DNA of 64,000 bases from Lasioglossum baleicum (Eukaryota; Arthropoda; Insecta; Hymenoptera; Halictidae). Shown here one piece after another: positions 13,220 to 24,207 of this stretch. The stretch is from NCBI RefSeq assembly GCF_051020765.1, contig NC_134935.1:7069579-7133578 (forward strand), written 5' to 3'. A model generated the notes under the pieces. That model made no database searches. It saw only the letters and a program-made list of their open reading frames with translations, and had not been told where the DNA came from. The position numbers and the translations under genes were made by a program. The stretch's first letter is position 1; each line of letters starts with the position of its first letter.

Positions 13220-13908
13220 TATGTTAAACTGAACTTATAAATTTCTGTGTGTATTTTTTACATTTTCAATACAAGTCAACATGAATAGTTGTGAACAACA
13301 ATTTTAATAATTTCATTATTTTCTCTGTGATTCTCTCCGACCGGTTGCAATTTTTCAAAAATTTTTTCACGTCTTGTGGTAAATTGCTCTATCTTTAAAA
13401 TAAAGTTCAAGTCGTAAAAGAGTCTGAATATTACTGTGGTTCGCTACTATTACGTCATTAATATGTTCCAGATAGCGAAGATGTATATTTTCAGCTTTTA
13501 CATATTCCTGTATACGATCCCGATCAAAGTATCTATTGTATCGCATTACGATTCGTCCACTTTGTCATAGCACTTCTTCCCGGAGTCAGGGGATCGACCA
13601 ATTACAGAGAGTCGAATCGGAATATCGACTCGGCCGCGTAAACGCGGCGCTGCAAATTTCCAGGGTGCAACGGGCTCGTTATGAGAATCCTAACTAGTGT
13701 TTTCGAAAATAGGGCGATTGGCTCGCGAGCACAAGCAATCGATCCCACTACCAGGCAGGAATAGAACTCGCTACGATCTGGGTTGCGCAATGATTATCGG
13801 ACTCAATTATCGACTGCACGCCCGTCTAACGAACGCTAATCAATCACCGTGAAACGTGCTACAAGGAAAAGTGACAGTGAGTTTTCCTGAATTTTCATTC
13901 ACCTAAAC
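13220..13908. other. Gene-free segment
   Basis: AT-rich then CpG-rich DNA with no gene. It ends with the 8-base sequence ACCTAAAC at 13901-13908, which is repeated exactly at 15666-15673 on the other side of the composite element. Confidence 0.5.
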
Positions 13909-14076
13909 CAGGCATGGGCATTTTTGTCTCAATTGAGACAAGACCGTCCCCACCATAGCGCCCACTGTCCTCCACCAGCATCCGTTGTTACTATGAAGGA
14001 AGGACACGAGGAGCTCCACCGAAAGGAAGCTTGGAAGAAGCAGTCATTTGAGAGGCCGCCATCGTGCCCAGCACTG
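13909..14076. mobile_element. Left hAT MITE-like unit of the composite
   Basis: A 168-bp unit starting CAGGCATGGGCA and ending, read inverted, CAGTGCTGGGCACG. It shares with the 15475 unit, in the same order, AATTGAGACAAGAC, ACCAGCATCCGT, GTTACTATGAAGG, CCACCG and TTTGAGAGGCC. Its inner flank (CCTCATGG) does not match its outer flank (ACCTAAAC), so alone it lacks a target duplication. Confidence 0.75.
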
Positions 14077-14289
14077 CCTCATGGCACGAAGATCAAGAAA
14101 TGAACTACAGTTTCAAAAATCATCCCCAACTAATTCATTAATGCAAACTCTGTCGAACAGTGTGTAAGTAACAATTCTTTACTGCGATGTATTATTTAAG
14201 AGAGAGAGCTTGTACACTTTTAATATACAATAAATATCTATCTATATACCAACATCATAGACTATTTATTTCAACCCCTACCCTATTAT

Positions 14290-15145
14290 TAAGTTGGCGA
14301 AATTTCAGAAACGTAAGGAATGCGGCTGAGTTGTCTTTGAATTGTACTACTGATTTGGAGTTGTGAAAATAGTGAAAATTCTAGTTTTCCGTCGTCTGAC
14401 TTGTCGTTGAGTTGCACTACTGAATTTCGGATACCTCCTTCGATATCATGTTCTCCCAATACAAAGCTCACTTTTCGAGATTTTCGAAATTGTCGCCAAT
14501 TTTCGGCCTTCTGGCTTGACGTTGACTTGCACTACTGAATTTTAGAAAATTTTCGAGCGTCTGACTTATCGTTGACTTATACTACTGAATGAGGTTTTCG
14601 AAAAATTTTGGAAAACCTCATTCAGTAGTATAAGTCAACGATAAGTCAGACGCTCGAAAATTTTCAAAAATTCAGTAGTGCAAGTCAACGTCAAGCCAGA
14701 CTGCCGAAAATTTCCGAAAATCTTTTGGAAACCTCATTCAGTAGTATATGTCAACGATAAGTCAGACGCTCGAAAATTTTCGAAAATACAGTAGTGCAAG
14801 TCAACGTCAAGCCAGACGGTCGAAAATTTCCGAAAATCTTTTGGAAACCTCATTCAGTAGTATAAGTCAACGATAAGTCAGACGCTCGAAAATTTTCGAA
14901 AATACAGTAGTGCAAGTCAACGTCAAGCCAGACGGCCGAAAATTTCCGAAAATCTTTTGGAAACCTCATTCAGTAGTATAAGTCAACGATAAGTCAGACG
15001 CTCGAAAATTTCCGAAAAATTTCCGAAAACCTCATTCAGTAGTATAAGTCAACGATAAGTCAGACGGTCAAAAATTTTCTAAAATTAAGTAATACAACTG
15101 AACAACAAGCCAGACAGTCGAAAATTGTCGAAACTTGTCGAAAAC
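14290..15145. repeat. 116-bp minisatellite in inverted arrangement
   Basis: From 14616 the phrase CCTCATTCAGTAGTATAAGT returns at 14732, 14848 and 14964, exactly 116 bases apart, then after a shortened 66-base unit at 15030. Each 116-base unit is made of two related halves, one with GTCAACGATAAGTCAGACG and one with GTCAACGTCAAGCCAGACG. Sequence before 14600 carries the same repeats on the opposite strand, so the array turns around a centre near 14605 and could form a stem of about 95 bp. Frames through it give repetitive, meaningless peptides. Confidence 0.93.
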
Positions 15146-15474
15146 TCAACGGTAATCCATGCGGCACAAAAGTGCTCAAGGTAAAAAAAGGGAAGGTGTG
15201 AGGAAAATAACTTTGGTACTACGAAATAGTGTTTGTAGAAAAGTTTATTGCACGCTTATATAAGTACAGTACATTAAAAATAAAGAAGACATGTTTACAA
15301 TTAAAAATGACAAACTTAATATGTAGTAATAAATAAACAAACTACTATGTTCGATATATTTTTTATTGTATATTAACAACGCTTCAACATATTGGTTGTC
15401 CATTCGTATAATAAATAATTGTATCCGTGTCGCATGATCTCTTCTCGTCGTCTAATATTGCAAAATACGTGGTA

Positions 15475-15665
15475 CAGGCGTGGGTATTTTTGTTTTAATT
15501 GAGACAAGACTGTCCCACCAGCATCCGTCGTTACTATGAAGGCAGGACGTGCTTTGTCTGTCGCAAGCAGTGCGCAGGCCTCGTGTATCGAAGCCGCGAG
15601 GAGCGCCACCGCGAAAGGAAGGTTAGTGGGGGAACGAGGCGTTTGAGAGGCCGTGCCCACGCCTG
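15475..15665. mobile_element. Right hAT MITE-like unit of the composite
   Basis: A 191-bp unit with near-perfect ends: CAGGCGTGGG at 15475 and its inverse CCCACGCCTG at 15656-15665. It is homologous to the 13909 unit in direct orientation, with an extra segment (15550-15600) missing from the left unit. The outer flank is ACCTAAAC; the inner flank is ACGTGGTA. The longest frame over it (118 codons, minus strand) is not a recognised protein. Confidence 0.78.
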
Positions 15666-15673
15666 ACCTAAAC

Positions 15674-17291
15674 CTACAATACAGAAACAATAATGGTAAA
15701 TATTGGTACAGACATTGGAGAACACACATACAGACGCATACAATAAATAGAAACTTTCAACATAAATAAATCGTAGGGGTTAAATCATACATAGTTATCT
15801 GCGTTCGCAGATGCTACTTTTCGATCACACGTGATTTCATCACGTTCGTTCCCAATCACGGCGATTTTTCACAGTGATTCTTCACAGTAAAAGAAACTAT
15901 CTACACCTGTATACTACTTATATAAATATTACGATTTCGAACATTTTTAAATACTGAAATAAGGTGCGGAAAAGGAAATCGAATATTTTTTATTTTTATC
16001 ATTAAACGAAGTAAGTTCACGTTCTATACAGAAAACGTAACGTAACTTTAAATTTACGTTACACACAGATATTTTCACGCAAGCTAATTGATGTATTAAA
16101 AAAAGGGATTAATTCAATCGAGATGAAGAATTTCAGTTCAAATCACGACCATGATCGTGATTCACTAACGTGACACTACAAATGAACGAAGAATGAACAG
16201 GAAAGTGGAGGACACAGAGGAAGCTACAACGTAGATTACTTCCCGATGCATTCTACAGTTGCGATTAGCATAAATGTACGTAGTCCGTCCACAGCGAGTG
16301 AAGCGTGCATGCGAATTTGCTGACGGGCGGTACGCGTGGCAACGCGTGGCAACGCGTATGCGCCGACGAAGGAAACAGGACGGGTAAGCTCGGAATTAGG
16401 ATTACCGATCGCAATCCTGATTCGGTCAATTTCGTTGTATCCCGCGGACGAAGGGAAACTATTTATGCGCCGGAACGTCGTCTATTTATGCGGTTTCCCT
16501 GGAAAGTAATAGCTGCCTTCGGCGCGCGGCATGCTCGCTCGCCTGTACGTGCACGGCTGCATTCGACCGATTCCGTCGTCTGTCGGAACGGCCTCCGGAA
16601 TAGATAATAGTCACGATCAGCGAGACGAATCGGCCGGGATCACGCGTCGAGACGGATTTGCCGAGGCGAATGGACGGGATTATTGTATCCTGGCACTGGG
16701 CTGAGTCACTGTAAACGTCGACGTAGTAACATCACTTTTATCTACAATAGAACCTCGTTTTTACGGAATCACATAACGTCAGAACCAGAGTTACATAGAA
16801 TTACAATTGAATTACTTTTATCAATTATCAGATGATTGCATTGGTTCATAGATGTCGCTAACGGTACCGCACGGCGGAGTGTAAAAAAAAATTATCTTCT
16901 AACGTCCTTTAAAACAAAATAACTTTTTTATAATTGTATCAAACGACCGATTTTTTATAATCAATTAGATTAAATGATATGCAAAAAAGATTTTCCAAAA
17001 ATTGTAATTTACAAGGTTACATGCAAAAATGAAAAAGACATTTTTTAAAACTTTTTTATTTGGGTCCCTAATGCAAATTTAAAATATATGTTTTGTAGAT
17101 CTATGTTAGTCGTACAATGCTGAAAATTTCATCGAAATCGGTTAACATACACACGAGCTACAAGCGGTTAAAAATGGTGAAAATCGTAGTTTTATTAAAT
17201 CCACAGAATCGGTACATCTTTCGATACGTGTTGTTTTTTTCTGCGTCAACAGAGTTCGATGAAATCTTGTATTTAAAAAAAAAATTAATAA
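15674..17291. other. Gene-free segment with dispersed-repeat look
   Basis: No gene recognised. The 16.3-16.7 kb part is CpG-rich. At 16743-16765, CAATAGAACCTCGTTTTTAC resembles a pogo/Tigger-type end but lacks a partner. A 23-base theme around ATCAGATGATTGCA at about 16.83 kb recurs inverted near 17.71 kb, bracketing the foldback at 17.3-17.6 kb; the bracket may be the arms of a larger, decayed element. Confidence 0.4.
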
Positions 17292-17634
17292 GAATGGGTG
17301 GTACAACCAAGCTGGGGGTGATACTACATGAAAAAATAAGTCGAGAAGAAGGAATGTCATTTTTTCGTTTGATGTTTCATTTTCGAGCAGATCGAGTTTG
17401 AAAATGCAGCGAATACACGTGCTATTGCATAGGAATCGTCTGACGCGTCTGACCACGATCAACCAATTCTACTTCGTGCATTTACTAAAGCACGCGAACC
17501 TGGCGGAATGTTAAATTCGACTTTCTCGAAAACGAAGCGTCAAACGAAAAAATGTTATCCCTTTTTTCCGATTTATTTTTACATGTAGTATCACCCCCTG
17601 CACGGTTGTACCACTCGTCCGGCCACATACCCTG
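17292..17634. mobile_element. Long inverted repeat, ~140-bp arms
   Basis: The left arm (17292-17430) and right arm (17478-17634) are inverted copies with moderate divergence. Shared landmarks are GTGGTACAACC, GGGGGTGATACTACATG, AAAATAARTCG, TTTTTTCGTTTGA and TTCATTTTCGAG or TTCGTTTTCGAG. The right arm ends, read inverted, CAGGGTATGTGGCC next to TA. The left arm lacks the matching terminal 20 bases. This is probably a foldback or MITE derivative. The overlapping 94- and 106-codon frames are by-products. Confidence 0.8.
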
Positions 17635-18273
17635 TATAATTGATTAATAAAGCTGTATTGTTTAAAATGTAACCATTGAATTTTATTTTCAAATCGGGCA
17701 CGAACTTTATGCAATCATCTGATATAAAGTAATTCGATTACATTGTATTCAATTATTTTTTAATTTGTACTTCAACTCGTTCGATTAAATTGTAGAGATC
17801 CCTGTTTCACGTGTATTTCGCGTACACGTACTTCATTCACGAGTCATCTTAAATACACGGATGCACGTGATCTGATTTTTTTCAGCTCTTTTCAGCAAAA
17901 TTGAAAATTCTTTCTTGATCTGTACCTGGAGGCTGACATTTGCTGGTCTCCAGTTCAATAAATGATTTCGCGCTCTCAGAAAGCCGTCAATTCCCATTTC
18001 TCCTATCGACGGAATAAATAACAAATTTCAATGGTTTATAAATTCTCGACCCGTAACCGAATCTACGCGTCGCAAACGCAAGCAGGATGGAAGGAGCGGA
18101 ATTCCGCAGGCTGCGGCCACTTAGCGCTGGAATCGCGGCCAAATACCACCAGCTAAACACACGTCAGCGCAATTACAACACGGGTCTGCGTGACAATCCT
18201 CTGTGATCCGACACAGTCGTCTGAAAATTGCGGGCCATTCATTGGGCGGGCGTCGTCGAAGATGCCGCGCCGG
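17635..18273. other. Gene-free segment
   Basis: AT-rich to 18.0 kb, then CpG-rich. No gene or repeat recognised apart from the inverted ATCAGATGATTGCA theme near 17.71 kb. Confidence 0.4.
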
Positions 18274-18340
18274 CATTAATAATTGGAGCGGATAAAGGGC
18301 CGTAATTGAATCAGTGCCTTAATTAAAAATTGCAATTAGT
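18274..18340. promoter_or_regulatory. Cluster of TAAT/AATTA cores (possible homeodomain sites)
   Basis: Within 67 bases there are six or so homeodomain-type cores: CATTAATAATTG, CGTAATTGA, TTAATTAA and GCAATTAG. They sit inside an otherwise CpG-rich, non-repetitive block. Clustering of such cores is common in developmental enhancers of insects, but AT-rich cores also arise by chance. This is a candidate only. Confidence 0.25.
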
Positions 18341-18733
18341 GTCCTTGCCCCGGTCCGCCTGCCTTACGTACAACAAAATTGAATTAATACCCCGTCTGGC
18401 CGGGCAACGGCACTCAACGCCGTGGCTTAATGCTGGAATTACGCGACGGAAATAAGGGGCGGAACAAGGTGGTCGGAGGAGGGGGTGGGATAAAGAAAAC
18501 AAAAGAGAAAGCGTCTCGGCGATTTCGCGAACGCGGTGAAGAACGGGGAACACGCTCCGCGAATTTCTCTTCGCGCGGAAACAGAGAGTCTCCCGCGGCT
18601 TTCGCACTCGCGGGTAATGTGATTTACTGTTATGCGGATTAAATCTGCGATTCTCAACCGGGGACTTTACGGCTCCCTCACGGGACCAAGGGAATTCGAT
18701 GGAGTCCATAAACGAAAAAGGAAAGTTGCGGTA

Positions 18734-19027
18734 CAGGGTGATTCACTGGGTAGTATATCCATTACACTACTCAAAGGCTTCGCTTAAGTGTCGGCAAAGA
18801 GACCGATACCGCTTTTCCGTCATTGGGAGGTTGACGACGACGACGACTACCGCAACGTTACTGTATCTGTGAACTGGGAAGTCCGAGGAAAAGAGAATGT
18901 GTGTACACGTACACGCGCAGCTTGTCCTCTTTGCCGACAGTTGAGTGTAGCTGAGAAAACGCGTTTCCCGCTGTGATGTTCTGGCGGCGGCACCGGCTTT
19001 CAGTACAATACCCACTGAATCACCCGG
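18734..19027. mobile_element. MITE, 294 bp, TA target
   Basis: The left end CAGGGTGATTCACTGGGTA and the right end read inverted, CCGGGTGATTCAGTGGGTA, agree at all but two positions. TA lies directly outside both (18732-18733 and 19028-19029). The interior is CpG-rich with a GAC-type run and no transposase. The short frames on both strands within it are not genes. Confidence 0.85.
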
Positions 19028-19029
19028 TA

Positions 19030-22000
19030 TAAGATCAAGAGGCTTTTCAGTTTTCTTGGTCCTCTCACTTTTTGCCCTTCACGTAAAACGAAGTACGTGC
19101 ATGTCTGTATCAAGTACAATATTTTAAGTGAATTTATTTAGATCTGGTTAATAATAAAGTGGATAAACTGGACGACGGTTCGTGGAAGGTTGAGAAACTC
19201 TGGATTAAATCGCAGCTAGCTGACCGTTTCAGCGGCGGTCGAAGACTGTTGGTATAGCCGCGGAAAGAAAATCGCGACCAAAGAAGAATGGCGGCCGCGG
19301 CGAATCGTCGAGAAATGCGGATTGCATAATGAACAGAAACCCCTAGTCCGTATTTTCTTTTCCACCTCGCGTGTTCGAGCAGTGGTAACTCGGTGTTACA
19401 CGGGACCGAGAACGTCCCCCTGGGTACTTGGATTCGGAAAAAAGGAACAGGATCGACCGTAAAACGCTAAGCGCTAAAGAGGCGTTGAATTTCCTCGGAG
19501 GTTGCAGTGGTTGTTCTACATTGTCTTCCGTGATCTTCCTTTTGTACGCGGCAGCGACGCCAATTTTTCAATGCAATGAAAAATTCATCGTCGAAGGAAG
19601 TGCTTTTAATCGTTCTCGGCTGGAATGGTCAAATATTCATTTCAAAGCTCGTGTCAATGTTTAAATAGCTTTTCTGTGCTGCCGACGACAACCAGAACTG
19701 TAGCTGTTTAAATATCAAATTGGAGGACTTAAAATCTTTACACAAATTATAAAGAAAAGAGGGTGGTATTAGTGCCATCTTGAGACTCCATGTACACATA
19801 TGGGATAAAATAATTTACGAGACTTTAAAGTTGTTTTTTAAGAGAAAGTTTGACTCGAGACACGCCATTCCTATGAAATATAATTGCTATTTCTATTATA
19901 TAATTTCCTTCGACCCTGTACACAGTTTCGATACGTTGCAGTCAGTTTCTGTAGGTTCTCTGTAAAGTGTCACAGGACTGGGTTATGAATCACGTGAATT
20001 GCCAATACAGTTAGAACAAAATGCTAGACAGAGCTTATCTTTGACGGAAGAGCACGTTAAAACAGAGGAGCGTTAGCCGGCCTAGTGTCTGCTTTACAAA
20101 CAAACTCGCTGCAATTAACCCGCCGCGCCGGGCCGCGCAGCGAATGCCGGGAATAAACGAAACAGTTGTTCGGTAGGAGCCTTTGAGTGGCAGTGAAATT
20201 TCGGTTGGCGTGTTCGTGGCTTGTAATAGAAGGATATTCCGAGAAGTTCACTCGAGGCGAGAGCCCGATCGCTAATTGTTCTCTCGACGCGCGACTAATC
20301 AGCAGCTGATGCGTTCGCGCGGCGCAGCCCGTCGAATCGCCGAAAATGCAATTACATCGCGGCGAGCAATTACCGGTCGCGCCAAAGTAACTATGTATTC
20401 GCGGCGCTATCGTAACATACGTTAATTTCGCCAAGTAGCGATACGCTGTGATGCCAATTATCTCCACGTGCGCCGGGTATACGCTTGGAGGACAGCCTGC
20501 GCGACACGGGCCGATGTCTTCCTTCTTTCGATGTATCCTGCACCGGAATTTCTCGATCGATACGCAATTACGAGTTCGCAATTACACGCTAACCTCGTGT
20601 ACCCGCGATAAGACTCGCGCGAATATCCGACTAAATGAAAGAACATCATTCATTTCCAGGAAATACGCCCTTAATATGTGTTTCGAATTCGGCTCGATGT
20701 CCTCTAAATATGGTAAAAACTAAAATAAGTGAACTGTTTTCGAAATTTTCTTTACTGACGTCTATGTGTTGTGCACTCCACACCCTGCAACTCTTGTTCT
20801 AAAGTGGCTCTTTTATGTAAAAACAAACTGTAACAACATTTTATTGAGGCAAGTTACTTTTACAAACGTCCACCGCGCGTTCCAGAGGAGCAGATTCACC
20901 CCTGGAACGCGTGACCGCTACTTTTTATACAGCCTGTACACAAGCACGTTTTCTGCTCTCGCTGAATAATGATTTTCAACAACTTCGCGAAAGCAAAGGC
21001 AGTCAACGAAGGGATTAATCAAATCGCGATCGCGTCTCCCTGCAGCGACTGTGTTCGACAGTCGAAGGTACAAACAACGAGCAGCGAAAGAACCGAGTGG
21101 TAATTGAAGATTTAATAGAATCGCGATCATTGTTTCCCCGCTGTCGCAGGCTGTCAAGAGAAATAACGACAAACAAGCGGGCAGAGAGAATAGTTGACGA
21201 AAGAATTAATAGAACCGTTGCTCCCCGGTGACGTTGTCAGTGGCATTAGCGTTTCGCCCATGGGCGATGTATCTCTGCACGCTCTGGCAATTGCGTCTCC
21301 ACTTTTCCGGCGGTTATCTTACAGTAGGCTATTTTCGCGAAGCTTCTGTTCGCCGGCGAGCAGACGACTTTGCAACAGTGTTCCCCGAATTAGACGAGGA
21401 TTTTCCCAGCGTAATTTCGTTATTATCATCCGGTGTAGCCGCGGCGGTACAACACGCAGGCATAAAGGGATCCGTGACAACGCGGAGTTTTCTTTTCTGC
21501 TTTCTATGATATGCACGCGTCGGCGTGGTTGCAAGCTGGCAGCTTTCTTGTCCTCATACTTCGTCTAAAGGGACCCTGGTCCCTACCGCCCGTGTCCTTC
21601 CGTAATATTGCGTTTCTATCCCCTCACACCAGACCCTTTCTACATAGTTTGCACGCTGCGCTGGCGAGCCGCGCTTTCGGGTTTTACCACGGCAACCAGT
21701 TTTCCCTGACTAACACGTTCTCCATCGCGCATGGTTCTTCTTTTTCATTTCGCCTGCTGACTGGACGGGAACCGAATTAGTCCGCGGGAATGAAAAATTC
21801 TTGTCTATACAAGCCTCGAGCCGGGGATGAAATTTTCAGCCCGGCGAATGTCGGACGTTGCATGAGACAGAGGGAGAGAGGGAGAGAACGAATCGATGCG
21901 GTCAGTGCAAAGCGGAGCGTGGATCAGGCAAACAATTAGAAACCCCTCCGTTGATGCGTCCCGAGGAAGAGCTAATAAGAAATATTGACAAACCAAACAG

Positions 22001-22245
22001 TACTCGACCTCCCGGCACTCGGCCATCGGGTCTGACGCACCGACACGATTTCCTCGCGTTCTCAACGACCTCCGTTGCCTCGTGCACGAGCCATCGATGT
22101 TTTCCTTGATTACATTCTTCCCCCGGTCCTCCACGCCGATGAAATTCTGCAGCATCATCCCTTCTGGACAAGTAGATCAATATTTTAGAGCAACTTCTTA
22201 CCCGGAGACTTCGTTTCCACGAACGAACTTACTCCGCAGTTATCG
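19030..22245. other. Gene-free CpG-rich segment
   Basis: About 3.2 kb with no gene I can recognise, although open frames are long (174 codons on the minus strand at 20057-20581; 124 codons at 21194-21568). These overlap other open frames on both strands, the hallmark of stop-poor GC-rich DNA. A small stem occurs at about 20878-20917 (CGCGTTCCAG against CTGGAACGCG). A GA-rich patch lies at 21866-21888. Confidence 0.4.
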
Positions 22246-22262
22246 GTGTGTGTGTGTGTGTG
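22246..22262. repeat. (GT)8 microsatellite
   Basis: A short uninterrupted GT run. No other signal attaches to it. Confidence 0.9.
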
Positions 22263-22745
22263 CTGTTAGCTTCGTCTGTTTGCGAGGCTCGCGAACTGTG
22301 TGAAATTAAATAAAGACTTGGGGAACTTTGTAATCCAGTTTACCAGTGAACTTTCGATGAGATGCATTCGGATAAATTGAAGTTCAGTGGAATTATGTAG
22401 TTGATTTTAGTTTTTTTCAAGTTTAGATCTGATCGTCGCCGGAATGGGAAACTGTGATTTTACACACGGCTTCCAAAGGTTGACGGCCGACAAGCGACGT
22501 GTTTACTGTCGAGTTCCTCCTTCGATCCGGAAGAAATTTTGCGGAAATATTAGTTGAGACACGCCGGAGAATATAAGCTACTTTAAAAGATCGATAGTTC
22601 ACGCTTTGCTAGCCTCCAGCCCTTTGACAAGCTAACGGGATGGTAAATCTTCGTGGCAAGGTAAATCCGATGAATATTATTGCAATACATACACAGGGAT
22701 TTTATGGAAAAATTGTTTCGGCGAGGGAACTTGTTTCAAAAGACA

Positions 22746-22780
22746 CAGGGTGGTTCACCTAAATGTAGCCACCCTAAGTA
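22746..22780 (+). mobile_element. Solo terminal repeat, CAGGGTGG type
   Basis: CAGGGTGGTTCACCTAAATG followed by TAGCCACCCT. It matches the minus-strand end at 4230-4254, and internally AGGGTGG pairs with CCACCCT to form a small hairpin. The following 250 bases are AT-rich and repeat-like. No right end was identified. Confidence 0.5.
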
Positions 22781-24207
22781 TCTCCTTCATTTTTGATCAC
22801 ATAACAAATGTTTTTAATGCAATGTGTTAATGGCATTAAAGTTGAATGCTTTGCAAATACTATTTTTTATCGAGGTCTTTTTTCCGGAGTTTTCAAGGTC
22901 GTATCGATATCTTTTTCTTGTAGATGTATATGTGTTTTCCTTGCATGTCTGTATCATATAGAAAATATTTGCAATATCCAGATTTGTTTTCAGACGACGA
23001 TATTTTCGCTGAAAGTCATTTTCCAAACTAAAATTTGACTTATTTCAGTTACAAGAAATATTGTTCGACTCTGTCGTGGCATTTGAAAATTATGAAGGAA
23101 TATTTATCCCAAGTTCAAGTTTCAAAATGAAGCCTGTTTCATCAGTTTCGTGTAATTTTAAGCGAGGATGGGGTACTTGAAGATGAAGCGAATTTTGCAA
23201 TGATTTTCTCTCCTCTTCAGGTTAATTTGCATGAATGTAGACAAAATGTTTGCGTTCGTTGGAAACTTTTAGGAACACACAGGAAGGAGTAAAAATGTCT
23301 CTATCTAGCCTCGGTATGAACACACCTTTATCACCGATCCAAGACACTCGGGCTGGTCCACAACCCGGTTAGAAAATGCAGATTACTTGCATAAGCAAGA
23401 ATCCCGTGTACACGGCGGTTGTCCCCTTGGTTTCCGGAACCGAGGGTTAATAATCGAACTCCGCTGACTGCAGAACTCATTTGCTCGGTATCTCGCGGTT
23501 CTCCCGCAAAGCACCCACTGAGACACGGTTCATCGTACCTCTTGGGCCAGTCCCCGGTGTCCTCTTTTTCTAGTGCAGCTCCACTCGAAGCTTCTTAAGC
23601 GCTCGAAGAGCCGCACGGATCCCCGTTATTTGCTCGCATGATAGGAACGCAATGAATTCCGGCGCGGAGCGGTTGTTCCGCGCGCGCGTGCCGCAATTGA
23701 TTCCGCAAGCGATTATGAACCGTGGAATGGTATTTATCGCCTCAGCCTAGCGGATCTCGAAGTTGCAGAACCGGTTTGCGTTTCCGTGGCTTAGGGGGTC
23801 AGCTTAATACTCCGATTCCGCTGACGCCGATTACCAGGCCGAAAGACGAGTCACGGTTTAATCCAGATGCGGAGTGTACAGCGAGAAAGGGGCGCAGAGG
23901 GAAAGAGAGAGAGAGGGAGGGACGAATGCGAGAGAGAAATCGAGTCCCACTGGTCGAGCTTTAATTCGAGCATTGGCAAGATTTGAATCGGACCGTGGCG
24001 AGTGCCCTGCGAAATTGACCGCGAGCGCAGACTAGTTAATCCTTTCGGCTCTGATGGGATGTACGGTGGATCCAAGAAGTAATTGAACACCAAATTCCCG
24101 TTCTTCAGAAATTATGAAGAAAACATTATATGTAGTAACAATTATGTAGAAACAATTATGTAGAAAACATGAAGAAAAAAGTATATGCTTTGAACGTATG
24201 TAGGATA
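22781..24207. other. Gene-free segment
   Basis: AT-rich to 23.2 kb, then CpG-rich. A GA-rich low-complexity patch lies at 23884-23938. The open frames on both strands near 23.7-24.1 kb pass through this patch and are not genes. No motif cluster is seen. Confidence 0.4.

Larger units (their letters stand above)
13909..15665. mobile_element. Composite hAT-like element, 1,757 bp, with 8-bp target duplication
   Basis: The left end CAGGCATGGGCA and the right end (read inverted, CAGGCGTGGGCA) differ at one of 12 bases. They are flanked by a perfect 8-bp direct repeat, ACCTAAAC (13901-13908 and 15666-15673). An 8-bp duplication and CAGG-TGGGCA ends are typical of the hAT superfamily. Each extremity is itself a short MITE-like unit (13909-14076 and 15475-15665) in the same orientation, and between them lies 1.4 kb dominated by an inverted minisatellite. 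No transposase frame is present. Seen: ends, duplication, two homologous units. Inferred: the whole block moved as one composite unit. An alternative is that two MITEs with independently altered flanks sit here and the 8-bp match is chance; a perfect 8-base match makes that less likely. Confidence 0.75.

Noticed and set aside
20057..20581. 174-codon minus-strand open frame
   Set aside because: It lies in CpG-rich, stop-poor DNA with frames open on both strands, has no recognisable domain and no splice or start context. The same reasoning applies to 12323-12841, 25252-25761, 41419-41916 and 41542-42018.
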